From the NCBI GenBank assembly GCA_048267305.1, contig JBLWXT010000011.1:67160-131159 (forward strand): a DNA stretch of 64,000 bases. The letters are read 5' to 3'. Each line of letters opens with the position of its first letter. The first letter of the stretch is position 1. Below are positions 25,841 through 34,495 of this stretch, piece by piece. Under the pieces are notes generated by a model that saw only the letters and a list, made by a program, of their open reading frames with translations, was not told where the DNA came from and did no database searches. Origin of the DNA: Owenweeksia sp048267305 (GTDB taxonomy: Bacteria > Bacteroidota > Bacteroidia > Flavobacteriales > Schleiferiaceae). The position numbers and the translations under genes were made by a program.

Positions 25841-27316
25841 ATGGCTAAAGATCTTACATCAAGAGGCGAGGATTACTCCAAGTGGTACAATGAATTGGTT
25901 GTAAAAGCTGACCTTGCAGAAAACTCAGGCGTTCGCGGTAGTATGGTTATAAAACCCTACGGCTATGCCATTTGGGAGAAAATGCAGGCCGAGCTTGATC
26001 GCAAATTTAAAGCTACCGGACACGTTAACGCTTACTTCCCTCTTTTTATTCCTAAGTCATACTTCTCTAAGGAGGCATCCCATGTTGATGGCTTTGCCAA
26101 GGAGTGTGCTGTGGTAACTCACTATCGCCTTAAAAATGCAGAAGACGGCAGCGGGGTGGTTGTGGATGAAACAGCTAAGCTCGAAGAGGAACTTATCGTT
26201 CGCCCAACTTCTGAAACCATTATTTGGGATACTTATCGCAATTGGATTCAAAGCTATCGCGATTTACCCATACTTGTAAATCAATGGGCCAATGTGGTGC
26301 GATGGGAAATGAGAACACGACTTTTTCTTCGTACTTCTGAATTTCTTTGGCAGGAAGGACATACAGCTCACGCTACCCGGCAGGAGGCTGTGGCTGAGGC
26401 AGAACAAATGCTGGAAGTTTATGCAGAATTTGCAGAAGATTTTATGGCCATGCCGGTGGTAAAAGGGGTGAAGAGTATTAATGAAAGATTTGCAGGTGCT
26501 CTTGAAACCTACTGTATTGAAGCTATGATGCAGGATGGTAAGGCATTGCAGGCCGGAACAAGTCACTTCTTAGGTCAAAATTTTGCCAAGGCTTTTGATG
26601 TGAAATTTGCCACCAAGGAAGGAACTCAGGAATATGTTTGGGCAACCTCATGGGGCGTGTCTACCAGATTGATGGGTGCCTTGGTGATGACTCATTCTGA
26701 TGATAATGGATTGGTGCTGCCTCCAAAACTTGCTCCTTTTCAAGTGGTGATTGTGCCTATATACAGAGGAGAGGAACAACTGCTGGAGATTTCCGCGAAA
26801 GCAAATGAGATAAAGGAAAAGCTTGAGGCAGCGGGGGTTTCTGTAAAGTATGACAACCGCGATACGCATAAGCCAGGCTGGAAGTTTAACGAATATGAAC
26901 TTAAAGGTGTGCCTTTGCGCATAGGCATCGGGCCACGCGACCTCCAGAATGGAACGGTAGAACTGGCAAGGCGCGACAACCTTACCAAAGAGGTGGTGCA
27001 GATGGAAGGTATTACCGAACTTATAAAGTCTAAGTTGGAGGATATTCAGGACAATTTATACAATAAGGCCAAAAAATTCCGTGATGAAAGCACAAGACCA
27101 GCCAACAGCTGGGATGAGTTTACCGATCTTATAGAAAATACAGGTGGTTTTGTAGAGGCTCACTGGGATGGTACTGCTGAAACTGAAGACAAAATCAAGG
27201 AGCTGACAAAGGCTACAATCCGTTGTATTCCTTTAGATGCCAAGCAGGAGGAAGGGAAGTGTATTCTTACCGGCAAACCGTCCTCACAAAGGGTGTTGTT
27301 TGCAAAAGCATATTGA
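25841..27316 (+). CDS. proS: Prolyl-tRNA synthetase (archaeal/eukaryotic-type)
   Basis: Class II synthetase charging tRNA-Pro. It has 491 residues from the ATG at 25841; an in-frame TTG at 25796 lies in the promoter and is rejected. It is of the short type without an editing insert between motifs 2 and 3 and with a C-terminal extension. Visible parts are the motif 1 region (RGSMVIKPYGYAIWEKMQAE), motif 2 (VVRWEMRTRLFLRTSEFLWQ), motif 3 (WATSWGVSTRLMGALVMTH) and the anticodon-binding domain (QVVIVPIYRG...VPLRIGIGPRDLQNG). A gene of unknown function follows after 3 bases. Confidence 0.97.
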   Translation: MAKDLTSRGEDYSKWYNELVVKADLAENSGVRGSMVIKPYGYAIWEKMQAELDRKFKATGHVNAYFPLFIPKSYFSKEASHVDGFAKECAVVTHYRLKNAEDGSGVVVDETAKLEEELIVRPTSETIIWDTYRNWIQSYRDLPILVNQWANVVRWEMRTRLFLRTSEFLWQEGHTAHATRQEAVAEAEQMLEVYAEFAEDFMAMPVVKGVKSINERFAGALETYCIEAMMQDGKALQAGTSHFLGQNFAKAFDVKFATKEGTQEYVWATSWGVSTRLMGALVMTHSDDNGLVLPPKLAPFQVVIVPIYRGEEQLLEISAKANEIKEKLEAAGVSVKYDNRDTHKPGWKFNEYELKGVPLRIGIGPRDLQNGTVELARRDNLTKEVVQMEGITELIKSKLEDIQDNLYNKAKKFRDESTRPANSWDEFTDLIENTGGFVEAHWDGTAETEDKIKELTKATIRCIPLDAKQEEGKCILTGKPSSQRVLFAKAY

Positions 27317-27319
27317 TAT

Positions 27320-28012
27320 ATGGAAAAGAAAGGAAAGTGTAACTCAAGGGTATTAGAGCTTCTTACTCACAAGGCGTCTATAAAACAGGAGATATTCAGA
27401 AAAGGTAAGGACTACTTCAAAAGCCTAAAGAAAATTGGAGAGCAGATAGCAGCTGAACTGGATTGTGAGGTTTGTGAGGTGGATGATGCGGTGAAGATTT
27501 CCTATAAGGATGAAGGTACTTTTGAGTTTGAGCTTCAGTTTGGTGGAGACATCCTTCTTTTCAATATGCACACCAATGTATTCACTTTTGAAAAGGATCA
27601 TAATATATATCGTACGGGCTATGTGCGCGAAGATGGTGACAGGGCGTATTTCTGTATGATTAACATTTATAACTTTTTGGCAGATAGCCTTAGGTATAAC
27701 AGGACGGAAGATGAGGGAGTGTTGCTTGGCAGAATATTCATAAACAGGGAAGGTCACTTTTTTGTGGAAGGCCCTAAGCGGATAGGTTTTCTGTTTAATC
27801 ATCTGGCAACACAGGTGGCCAATGAAGAATCTTTACGAAAAATTGTAGATGCCGCGATGGTCTATAGCCTGGAGTATGACTTAACGGTTCCTGATTACAG
27901 ATCCGTTATGCAGGTGAGTGTGAGGCAGGTACAGGCGATGAGCGATGAACTTCAGTTAAAGACAGCCAAGAAGGTAGAGTTGGGGTACTACAGCCGAATG
28001 CAGAAAGATTGA
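27320..28012 (+). CDS. Conserved protein of unknown function, coupled to proS
   Basis: I do not recognise a characterised family. It has 230 residues, no signal peptide and no membrane segment, so it is cytoplasmic. The N-terminal 60 residues are basic and helical (KASIKQEIFRKGKDYFKSLK); the middle alternates short beta-like stretches (FEFELQFGGDILLFNMHTNV, YFCMINIYNFLADSL) and the end is acidic-helical with RQVQAMSDELQLKTAKKVE. It starts 3 bases after the proS stop, which makes cotranscription likely. The tRNA-Glu promoter follows directly. Confidence 0.8.
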   Translation: MEKKGKCNSRVLELLTHKASIKQEIFRKGKDYFKSLKKIGEQIAAELDCEVCEVDDAVKISYKDEGTFEFELQFGGDILLFNMHTNVFTFEKDHNIYRTGYVREDGDRAYFCMINIYNFLADSLRYNRTEDEGVLLGRIFINREGHFFVEGPKRIGFLFNHLATQVANEESLRKIVDAAMVYSLEYDLTVPDYRSVMQVSVRQVQAMSDELQLKTAKKVELGYYSRMQKD

Positions 28013-28030
28013 AAAATTTTTATTCAAGTA

Positions 28031-28061
28031 TTTGGAGGTTTTAATTTTTGATTTACATTTG
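28031..28061 (+). promoter_or_regulatory. tRNA-Glu/rpsT promoter
   Basis: TTTG at 28031-28034 and TACATTTG at 28054-28061 are separated by exactly 19 bases, a full match to the Bacteroidota primary-sigma consensus. Transcription should start near 28068, about 24 bases before the tRNA. Confidence 0.85.
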
Positions 28062-28091
28062 CACTCCCTTAAAACAAAGGGAAATAAATAT

Positions 28092-28163
28092 GGCCCCTTC
28101 GTCTATCGGTTAGGACGCTAGGTTTTCATCCTAGAAAGAGGAGTTCGACTCTCCTAGGGGCTG
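28092..28163 (+). tRNA. tRNA-Glu (anticodon TTC)
   Basis: A 72-base cloverleaf: acceptor GGCCCCT pairs AGGGGCT (G-U at the end), D-arm with GGTTAGGA, anticodon stem CTAGG/CCTAG around TTTTCAT with TTC at 28125-28127, and T-arm GAGGAGTTCGACTCTC. Discriminator G; CCA is not encoded. rpsT follows on the same transcript. Confidence 0.97.
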
Positions 28164-28182
28164 CAAGATTTTAGAAAAGACT

Positions 28183-28431
28183 ATGGCAAATCACAAGAGT
28201 GCTTTAAAAAGAGTAAGATCAGACGAAAAGAAACGTGATCGTAATCGTTACCAGCATAAGACTACCCGTAACGCTATCCGCGAAATTCGTGGAGAAGAAA
28301 ACAAGGAAGAAGCTTCTAAAAAGCTTTCCAGCGTGTTTTCAATGATTGACAAGCTTGCTAAGAAAAACATCATCCACAAAAACAAGGCAGCCAACCTGAA
28401 GTCTAGCTTGGCGAAGCATGTGAGTGCATAA
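28183..28431 (+). CDS. rpsT: 30S ribosomal protein S20
   Basis: Small-subunit 16S rRNA-binding protein, 82 residues, normal length. It is Lys/Arg rich and helical with the family start MANHKSALKRVRSDEKKRDR, then TTRNAIREIRG and the end HKNKAANLKSSLAKHV. It lies 20 bases after the tRNA-Glu gene and shares its promoter; a terminator follows the stop. Confidence 0.98.
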   Translation: MANHKSALKRVRSDEKKRDRNRYQHKTTRNAIREIRGEENKEEASKKLSSVFSMIDKLAKKNIIHKNKAANLKSSLAKHVSA

Positions 28432-28454
28432 GAAATTAGTTAAACAATTATAAG

Positions 28455-28488
28455 AACCCCTGTGGAATTATTTCCTCAGGGGTTTTTT
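28455..28488 (+). terminator. Terminator of tRNA-Glu-rpsT
   Basis: The stem AACCCCTG.GGAA / TTCC.CAGGGGTT (one mismatch) has a short loop and a six-T tail, 24 bases after the rpsT stop. Confidence 0.92.
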
Positions 28489-28496
28489 CGTTTCCA

Positions 28497-29396
28497 TCAC
28501 TTTAGTAAATCTTCCAATGCACTTTTAAGATCCTTAAAGCGATACTCAAAGCCCGCATCACTGATTTTTTTATTACTCACCTTATTGCTGTTTACCACCA
28601 TTTGAGCCATGTCACCAAGAATTAACTTTAATATTGCCTTGGGTATAGGCGGCAAAAACATGGGTTTGCCTAATACACGAGCTGTGGCTTTGGTAAGTTC
28701 AGTGTTGGTAACGTTATCTGGTCCCACGGCATTATAAACTCCGCTGAGGTTTTGATTTTCTGCTACAAATACAAATATTCCGGCCACATCCTGCAGGTGT
28801 ATCCAGGGCATCCATTGTTTACCGCTGCCTAAAGGGGCGCCCAATCCAAACTTTATGGGCCTGGCAATTTGAGGTAGTGCGCCACCCTCGTTGCTTAGTA
28901 CTATGCCTATTCGGCATCTGGCGGTGCGTATACCCAGGTTTTTAAAATGTATTACTTCCTGTTCCCACTTTTGGCAAACCAGCGATAAGAAATCATTGCC
29001 GGGAGCACACTCCTCTGTAAATTCCTTTTGAAAATTATGGGGATAGTAGCCAACTGCGCTTGCCGAAATAAAACTTTTTACCGGAAAACTGTTTTTCTGT
29101 ATTGTGGTAAAGAGTAATCTTATAGAATCTACCCGGCTACGGATGATTTCACTTTTATAGGCGGGTGTCCACCTTGCATTGATGGGAGATCCTGCAAGGT
29201 TTATAACGGTATCAACTCCATTAAGGGCAGTCTTATCCAAGGTGCCTTTATCAGTATCCCATTGGTACTCCTTTATGTTTAATGAGTTTTGCGAAGGATG
29301 CCGTGATAGCCAAACCACATCATGTCCCTTTTCCAATAATTGCTTCGAAATTTCTCTTCCGATGAGGCCACTGCCCCCGGTGATAAGTACCTTCAT
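28497..29396 (-). CDS. TIGR01777-type NAD-dependent epimerase/dehydratase
   Basis: Short-chain-dehydrogenase-fold protein (SulA/YfcH-like) of 299 residues from the ATG at 29396. The Rossmann dinucleotide motif is MKVLITGGSGLIGREISKQL. Other family marks are GVDTVINLAGSPINARWT, FISASAVGYYPHN (the Tyr of the active site) and RIGIVLSNEGGALPQIARP. The C-terminal DUF1731-like part includes VLGKPMFLPPIPKAILKL. The start was chosen because its ATG overlaps the upstream TGA of a small membrane-protein gene (ATGA), which is translational coupling. Substrate unknown. Confidence 0.92.
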   Translation of the reverse strand: MKVLITGGSGLIGREISKQLLEKGHDVVWLSRHPSQNSLNIKEYQWDTDKGTLDKTALNGVDTVINLAGSPINARWTPAYKSEIIRSRVDSIRLLFTTIQKNSFPVKSFISASAVGYYPHNFQKEFTEECAPGNDFLSLVCQKWEQEVIHFKNLGIRTARCRIGIVLSNEGGALPQIARPIKFGLGAPLGSGKQWMPWIHLQDVAGIFVFVAENQNLSGVYNAVGPDNVTNTELTKATARVLGKPMFLPPIPKAILKLILGDMAQMVVNSNKVSNKKISDAGFEYRFKDLKSALEDLLK

Positions 29397-29635
29397 AAAT
29401 AATAATAGCAAAGTGAAACTAAAAGTGAAACTACAACAAGGATAAAAAGCCGGATATAAACCATTTCCCTTCTTCGCATCTCAACAAGGCTCATCCGCTT
29501 TCTGTTCTTGGCAGCAGCATTTAAAATTATATTTTTCGGGATGCGGTTTTCATTGCTTTCCTTTTTAGCTTTGATCCGCTCTTTAGTCTTTTCAATTCTT
29601 TGCTGGAGGTTACTCCAATTACCCACATATCCCAT
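29393..29635 (-). CDS. Small single-pass membrane protein, coupled to the epimerase
   Basis: Unknown function, 80 residues. A charged, coiled-coil-prone N-terminal half (LQQRIEKTKERIKAKKESNE, then AAAKNRKRMSLVEMRRREM) is followed by one C-terminal membrane helix (VYIRLFILVVVSLLVSLCYYYL). The stop overlaps the start of the epimerase gene by 4 bases, the main evidence that both are real. No characterised family recognised. Confidence 0.7.
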   Translation of the reverse strand: MGYVGNWSNLQQRIEKTKERIKAKKESNENRIPKNIILNAAAKNRKRMSLVEMRRREMVYIRLFILVVVSLLVSLCYYYL

Positions 29636-29711
29636 ACTTAATAATCCTGTTGTTGGAGGATGAACAAGGTAATTAACTTATTGCTTTACCTTAATGATAA
29701 TTTTTTGAAAG

Positions 29712-30281
29712 ATGCATACACTTGAACCACACTACCTCTGGCGACATTTATACCTGGCCACCAATGATCCCCGTTCGCCATTTTATGGCTATCAAAATAG
29801 CGAGGTTTATTTTACTGATAAAATATATGATCACCTTATCCATCCACAGTGGGACTACTTTGGAGCTGAAACCCTTTTTGTAAAGCAGCTATATGCCGAT
29901 TATGAACAGGGATACACCATACTGGAGTTTATGGGCGAGTGGAATGATGTGCTTCACAATGATATTATGCGATTGAAACGGGAGGTGCTGGAGCCAATTA
30001 TGGATGAAGGTATTTCTAAATTTATACTGGTAGGAGATAATCTCCTTAACTTCCATGCTGGCGATACCGATTACTATGAGGAGTGGTTTGATGAGATTGA
30101 AGATGGCTGGGTGGCCTTGATTAATTTTAGGCAACATCTCAGGGATGAGATCAAACAGTATGGTTTGGATCAATACCTAATAGATGGTGGTGAACTGGAT
30201 GAACTGGACTGGCACAGCTGGAGCCCTTCTAAATTTTATAAGAAGGTTAAGGCTTTGGTTGAAAGAAGGTTGGGGGAGTAA
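29712..30281 (+). CDS. Conserved protein of unknown function
   Basis: Not recognised beyond a conserved-hypothetical type. It has 189 residues, cytoplasmic, with no signal or membrane segment. It is rich in aromatic and acidic residues; notable parts are TNDPRSPFYGYQNSEVYF, DYFGAETLFVKQLYADYEQG and the acidic DTDYYEEWFDEIEDGW. The gene stands alone, divergent from the small membrane protein gene, with 256 bases of noncoding sequence after it. Confidence 0.75.
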   Translation: MHTLEPHYLWRHLYLATNDPRSPFYGYQNSEVYFTDKIYDHLIHPQWDYFGAETLFVKQLYADYEQGYTILEFMGEWNDVLHNDIMRLKREVLEPIMDEGISKFILVGDNLLNFHAGDTDYYEEWFDEIEDGWVALINFRQHLRDEIKQYGLDQYLIDGGELDELDWHSWSPSKFYKKVKALVERRLGE

Positions 30282-30537
30282 AAGGCCTTGGCTTTAAAAC
30301 AATGTTGGCAATAAACCATAGTGTAGAAAAAAAATTTTACCATAAAATTGATTTTTGGGAAAGATTTTGATCTGAAAAAAGATAAACCAGCTTAGGGTTT
30401 GGGTTAACTATCATAAAATGAGGTAGAAAGAATTTTTTAGAAAAATACACTTCATTCTTTTTTTTAATCAGTTTTGCCGCGTGATAGAGTCGGTTTATCA
30501 CCTACAAATTTTAAACAAACAAATTCCAAAAACAGGT
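30282..30537. other. AT-rich noncoding gap
   Basis: About 250 bases of A/T-rich sequence with no open frame of note. A CAGTTTTG box near 30470 resembles the -7 element (7 of 8) and could serve the lipoprotein gene that follows, but no TTTG partner is seen. Confidence 0.4.
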
Positions 30538-31062
30538 ATGAGAACCTTAAAAGTTTTAACTATTGCCCTTGCTACCAGCGCTTTAATCTTTGGCTGCGAA
30601 AACACCAACACTGATTCAGCTTTTGCTGAGGTAACTGCTACTACTGATAGTATTCAGAACATGAACACTATGTTGATGGACACTCTTAACATGGTTGTGA
30701 TGATGAACGAGGAAGTAAAAACTTCCATGGATTCAACTAAGGTGGATAGCACTATGATGGCTACTGTTGCTGCTAACCAAGTTGTACTGGATGAGCAAAA
30801 AGCTACTTTGGAGATGGTAAGCGAAATGGTTGCCAGCTTTCAAGGCGCTGTAGCTACTAACGATAGCACAGAGGTTAGTGCTGCTGACGCTACTGCAAAA
30901 GTTGAGGAAATTAAATCTCAACAAACAGAGGTTTTTACAACTCTTTCTGATGTAAAGTCTGAGCTTACCCGTATTGGTGGTGAACTTAAGGCAATCAAAG
31001 CTGCTAAGGCTGTAACTACTGAAGAAGTTGCTCCTGCTGCTGACATGACTGCTAAGAAGTAA
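30538..31062 (+). CDS. Small helical lipoprotein of unknown function
   Basis: Probable envelope lipoprotein of 174 residues from the ATG at 30538 (a GTG 19 codons earlier would disrupt the signal). Signal MRTLKVLTIALATSALIFGC with Cys20. The mature part is almost entirely helical and Ala/Thr/Val/Met rich (MNTMLMDTLNMVVMMNEEVK; LDEQKATLEMVSEMVASFQG; KVEEIKSQQTEVFTTLSDVK), suggesting a coiled coil, perhaps an Lpp-like or antitoxin-unlike structural role. It ends in a Lys-Lys dipeptide. It is monocistronic with a strong terminator. No family recognised. Confidence 0.78.
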   Translation: MRTLKVLTIALATSALIFGCENTNTDSAFAEVTATTDSIQNMNTMLMDTLNMVVMMNEEVKTSMDSTKVDSTMMATVAANQVVLDEQKATLEMVSEMVASFQGAVATNDSTEVSAADATAKVEEIKSQQTEVFTTLSDVKSELTRIGGELKAIKAAKAVTTEEVAPAADMTAKK

Positions 31063-31086
31063 GGAACGAGTTTCTTGTAACAGGAG

Positions 31087-31124
31087 ATCCCGCCATGGCT
31101 TAGCCGAGGCGGGATTTTTTTTTT
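31087..31124 (+). terminator. Terminator of the helical lipoprotein gene
   Basis: The stem ATCCCGCC / GGCGGGAT (31087-31094 with 31108-31115) has an inner GGCT/AGCC pair and a run of ten T. Confidence 0.92.
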
Positions 31125-31175
31125 AAAAATTCTAAATGAAATTAGTACCTGATTACACATTTGAGATCACTCTTA

Positions 31176-31616
31176 TCAAGATAGCATTTCCACCACAATT
31201 TTATCTATGGGTAATTCGATGCGTTGCTTCTTTAGGTTATCCAAATAGCACCAGTAAAGTATTTGGTCTTCATTTTCCTTTAACAGAAATAGCTTGGTGG
31301 GATCTTCCGTTTTGATCTTATCCAATTCTTTCGTAGAGACCTTATAATATATACTCAACACCTGCTTAGGCGGGTTGTGAAAGGCCGAAGGAAAGTAACC
31401 TTCAGTAGTGTAAAAGTGTTCAATTGAAGAAAGTGTAATGCCCACTTCCTCCATAAACTCTCGCTTTAAGCAATCTATTACTCCCTCTCCAAATTCTAAA
31501 CCACCACCAGGAAACTTGGTGTACAAATCTCCATGAATATTTTCTCGCGAAAGCAGAATTTGCCCATTTTGGATAAGCAGGCCGTAAACGCGGATGGTAA
31601 AGGAGGTGGGAAGCAA
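31176..31616 (-). CDS. Nudix hydrolase
   Basis: Nucleoside-diphosphate-X hydrolase, 146 residues. The Nudix box is complete: G-x5-E-x7-R-E-x2-E-E-x-G-I in GGLEFGEGVIDCLKREFMEE followed by VGI (about residues 37-60). The fold starts with VYGLLIQNGQILLSREN. The substrate is not predictable from the box. A TTGAAAGTT/AACTTTCAA inverted repeat lies upstream. Confidence 0.92.
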   Translation of the reverse strand: MLPTSFTIRVYGLLIQNGQILLSRENIHGDLYTKFPGGGLEFGEGVIDCLKREFMEEVGITLSSIEHFYTTEGYFPSAFHNPPKQVLSIYYKVSTKELDKIKTEDPTKLFLLKENEDQILYWCYLDNLKKQRIELPIDKIVVEMLS

Positions 31617-31634
31617 ATTTTTTAAAATTTAAGG

Positions 31635-31680
31635 TTGAAAGTTAAATGTTCAAAGTTGTTCAGTTACTTGAAACTTTCAA
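31635..31680. repeat. Intergenic inverted repeat TTGAAAGTT / AACTTTCAA
   Basis: Two perfect 9-base arms (31635-31643 and 31672-31680) enclose further variants of the same word (TTCAAAGTT). It fills the gap between the Nudix gene and the T9SS-substrate gene. Confidence 0.6.
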
Positions 31681-31710
31681 TCAAATATACGTAGTGGCTA
31701 AAATATTAGC

Positions 31711-33753
31711 TTACCTAAGGCTATTTCTAAACAGAGTAATACTTCCATTTTTTGATCCGGGTGAGCCATCATGCAAGGTGTAGTTAAGTATGTAATAGTA
31801 AACTCCATCACTCGCTTTCTGTCCATTTTCAGCATTACCATCCCAAGGCAGGTTTTGCTGAGATTTTACAAGTACGCCATATCTGTTGTAGATGTTCAAA
31901 GTGTAGTCAGCAATATCTTCTCCCTTTATGGTCATTAAGTCATTCTGCCCATCTCCATTAGGGGTAAATACATTGGGTACTTCAATTTGTTGTTTATTAA
32001 TGTAAACGGTATCGTTCAGCTCAATCACGCAATTATCTTTTGTTACTATGGTGGTTGAAATAATGTAGGGCCCCGAGGCAGAATAACTGTGAGCGCTATA
32101 CCTATCTGTAGATGTGGAGCCATCACCAAAATCCCACGTAATTGGTTCGGATGAACTTGCCGATTGATATGAAAAATCAATGGGTTCACCAATGTCCGTT
32201 CTTTTAGGTTGAATGATGATATCGAAATCAGGTTCAGGATAGAGTGTAACAAACACTGTATCATAATAGGTTTGAGCATCACACGGGAAAGTCATGGCTA
32301 CCCAATAAGGGCCGGCTGTATCTGCGCGAATAGTTTCTGTAGTATCTCCGTTGGACCACCTAAAGGAAGTGCCGTGAATGCCCGGCCTTGTAATATCAAG
32401 AAAATCACCTCTACACATGGTTAAGCTATCCACAGTAAATAACTTTGAAAAATCACGGATAGCGTTACATACAGAAATCACTGAATCCAAATAAGGTATA
32501 GAAGTTAGATAAAACACCGAATCGGTTAATACCAGTGGGGTGGTAATAGGTTGATTTTCAAATGATGCTAATACCAAAGAAGCGGAAACAGTATCAATTA
32601 CAGAAGTATCATTACAAAAGAAATTCACTTCTTCCATAGACATACGTGCTATCATAAGTTGATTAACGAATGCCCCGTTAACGTAATCAACAATTTGAGC
32701 TGTTCCATATAAACTTTCTTTTTGTAGCTCCACTGGCCCAAAGTTGCCAATAGCATAGTTTGGTGAAGTGCCTAATTGAAAATTCCTTTTAAATCGACCG
32801 TTGGCACCCACTTCCATAATAGCAGGATATATTTCAGAAGAAGTACTATCGGTAATAACATTCCAGCCCCAACCTAGCAGGTTGCCACGGTTATCCCTTC
32901 TTAAAGACCATGGGGTAAAATCCTTAGCCAGTTGGCCCCCCGTCATTACCTGACCATTGTTGTTTATTCTAAAAAGAATGGCGTCTGGCGAATTGTGTAC
33001 ATCGCTAAGCAAAATAAAGCCAGAAGAGATTTTGGCGGCTCCTCTTATTTGTTCAATACCGCCATATCTGGCTTGCCATTTAACCTTACCCGGTTTATTC
33101 ACAAACATCATAGTTGTATCGTTTCCTACCACAAAACCATCATTTCCGATAAACTCCAAAAATGGATAGTTCTTCATAGAAGGAAACTCATAGGAATGGG
33201 CATAAAGAATGTTTCCTGCTGTGTCAAGCTTTATAGCACCAATTTCACCCTTACCCCAACCATGTATGCCTCCAATCCAATAATCACCATCTTTATTTAT
33301 GTCAAAATCTAAAATTTCTTTTCCGTTATAAGGAACGGAGAATTTTTTAGCTAGCTCAACACTTTTGCCGTCTTCGGAAAATCGCATTATTACCCAATAG
33401 ACTTGTCCATTTTTTGAGGCATTGGTGACAAAAACTGGTCTCATTTTACTGTCTATCTGTAGTAGGCTTACATCGTTGGTGTAAAGGCTAAAACTATGGT
33501 CAGATTGGTGTTGATAGGACCAGTCTAAAACACCACATTCATTATACTTGCTTAGAATAAGTGAGTAAACTGGACCATTCTGCATGGTAATAAATGAGCC
33601 GTCTGGTAGAACCTGAATATAGCTTTGGTAACCATTGCTGGTACCATAGTATTTTTTAAAAAACTCCTGTGAGTGGCCTGTTTGTAACAGGCAAAACATA
33701 CCAACCAATAAGCAAAGTCTAATTGATAAGATGTTGGAAGTTTTGGAGGACAT
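31711..33753 (-). CDS. Secreted protein with PKD domain and T9SS type B sorting domain
   Basis: Exported surface protein of 680 residues. The signal region holds SIRLCLLVGMFCLLQTGHSQ. The first ~430 residues look like a propeller-like repeat region (SFITMQNGPVYSLILSKYNE; GDYWIGGIHGWGKGEIGAIK). A PKD domain follows (PITWDFGDGSTSTDRYSAHS, about 530-600), then the C-terminal gliding-motility-type (CHU_C) sorting domain: VPNVFTPNGDGQNDLMTIKG, YTLNIYNRYGVLV, ASDGVYYYILNY. That C-terminus marks it for the type IX secretion system. Function unknown. The T9SS machinery itself is not in this window. Confidence 0.88.
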   Translation of the reverse strand: MSSKTSNILSIRLCLLVGMFCLLQTGHSQEFFKKYYGTSNGYQSYIQVLPDGSFITMQNGPVYSLILSKYNECGVLDWSYQHQSDHSFSLYTNDVSLLQIDSKMRPVFVTNASKNGQVYWVIMRFSEDGKSVELAKKFSVPYNGKEILDFDINKDGDYWIGGIHGWGKGEIGAIKLDTAGNILYAHSYEFPSMKNYPFLEFIGNDGFVVGNDTTMMFVNKPGKVKWQARYGGIEQIRGAAKISSGFILLSDVHNSPDAILFRINNNGQVMTGGQLAKDFTPWSLRRDNRGNLLGWGWNVITDSTSSEIYPAIMEVGANGRFKRNFQLGTSPNYAIGNFGPVELQKESLYGTAQIVDYVNGAFVNQLMIARMSMEEVNFFCNDTSVIDTVSASLVLASFENQPITTPLVLTDSVFYLTSIPYLDSVISVCNAIRDFSKLFTVDSLTMCRGDFLDITRPGIHGTSFRWSNGDTTETIRADTAGPYWVAMTFPCDAQTYYDTVFVTLYPEPDFDIIIQPKRTDIGEPIDFSYQSASSSEPITWDFGDGSTSTDRYSAHSYSASGPYIISTTIVTKDNCVIELNDTVYINKQQIEVPNVFTPNGDGQNDLMTIKGEDIADYTLNIYNRYGVLVKSQQNLPWDGNAENGQKASDGVYYYILNYTLHDGSPGSKNGSITLFRNSLR

Positions 33754-33826
33754 TGTAGTAAAATGTTTCAGGGCGGGAAAATAAATAAATTTGCAGAATA
33801 CCCTTACATGGAATTAGCGATCGTAT

Positions 33827-34495
33827 TTAAGCCTTCCTCGCTCTCACCATCTCTCTCTTCCCTGGTGGGCCGGGGATTTTTTCTACCTGAAAACCCGCAG
33901 CCATCATGTTTCTACGTACATAGCCTTTGGAGCAGTAGGTTACTAAAATCCCTCCTGTCTTAAGGCTTTCAAACATACTTTTAAAAATGTCGATAGTCCA
34001 CAAATTGGGCTGGGCGCCAGGGGCAAAGGCATCAAAATAAATGAGGTTATATTCCGCAGTAGCGGAGAAATTCTTAAAGTCTATCTCCTTTTTTAAAATG
34101 GAGAATTTTGGGGTGATCTCAATCCATTTTTCCCAAACCACCTGATGAAGTTCCGTGAGGTACTTCATGATTTTTCTACCGCCAAGCATTTCGCCATAGT
34201 TTAGCTCCATTACCTCATTCATGCTTAGGGGGTACTTCTCTAAAGTTGTAAATAGTATTTGTAGGTTGTTTTTCTCTGCATCAAGCAAGGTGAGCAGGGG
34301 GGTGAGCCCTGTGCCAAAACCTATCTCTAAAATATGAATGGGCTCGCTATTGTTTAAAAACTGATGTAGCCCGGCCTCTATAAAAACATGGAGAGACTCC
34401 TGTAAAGCACCGTGGGTGGAATGGTAGTGTTGCTCCAATTCCGGCACAAACAGGGTAGAGGAATTGTCGTTGGTTTTTACAACTTGTCTATTCAT
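33827..34495 (-). CDS. mnmD: tRNA (mnm5s2U34) methyltransferase MnmD
   Basis: SAM-dependent methyltransferase that completes mnm5s2U34 in tRNA anticodons; a stand-alone equivalent of the MnmC methyltransferase domain (DUF752). It has 222 residues. Motif I is HILEIGFGTGLTPLLTLLDA; the family signature is LIYFDAFAPGAQPNLWTIDI, then GGILVTYCSKGYVRRNM and a C-terminal PGPPGKREMVRA. The MnmC oxidase domain is absent, as expected for the MnmD form. It overlaps the cytochrome-like gene by 8 bases at its start. Confidence 0.92.
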   Translation of the reverse strand: MNRQVVKTNDNSSTLFVPELEQHYHSTHGALQESLHVFIEAGLHQFLNNSEPIHILEIGFGTGLTPLLTLLDAEKNNLQILFTTLEKYPLSMNEVMELNYGEMLGGRKIMKYLTELHQVVWEKWIEITPKFSILKKEIDFKNFSATAEYNLIYFDAFAPGAQPNLWTIDIFKSMFESLKTGGILVTYCSKGYVRRNMMAAGFQVEKIPGPPGKREMVRARKA

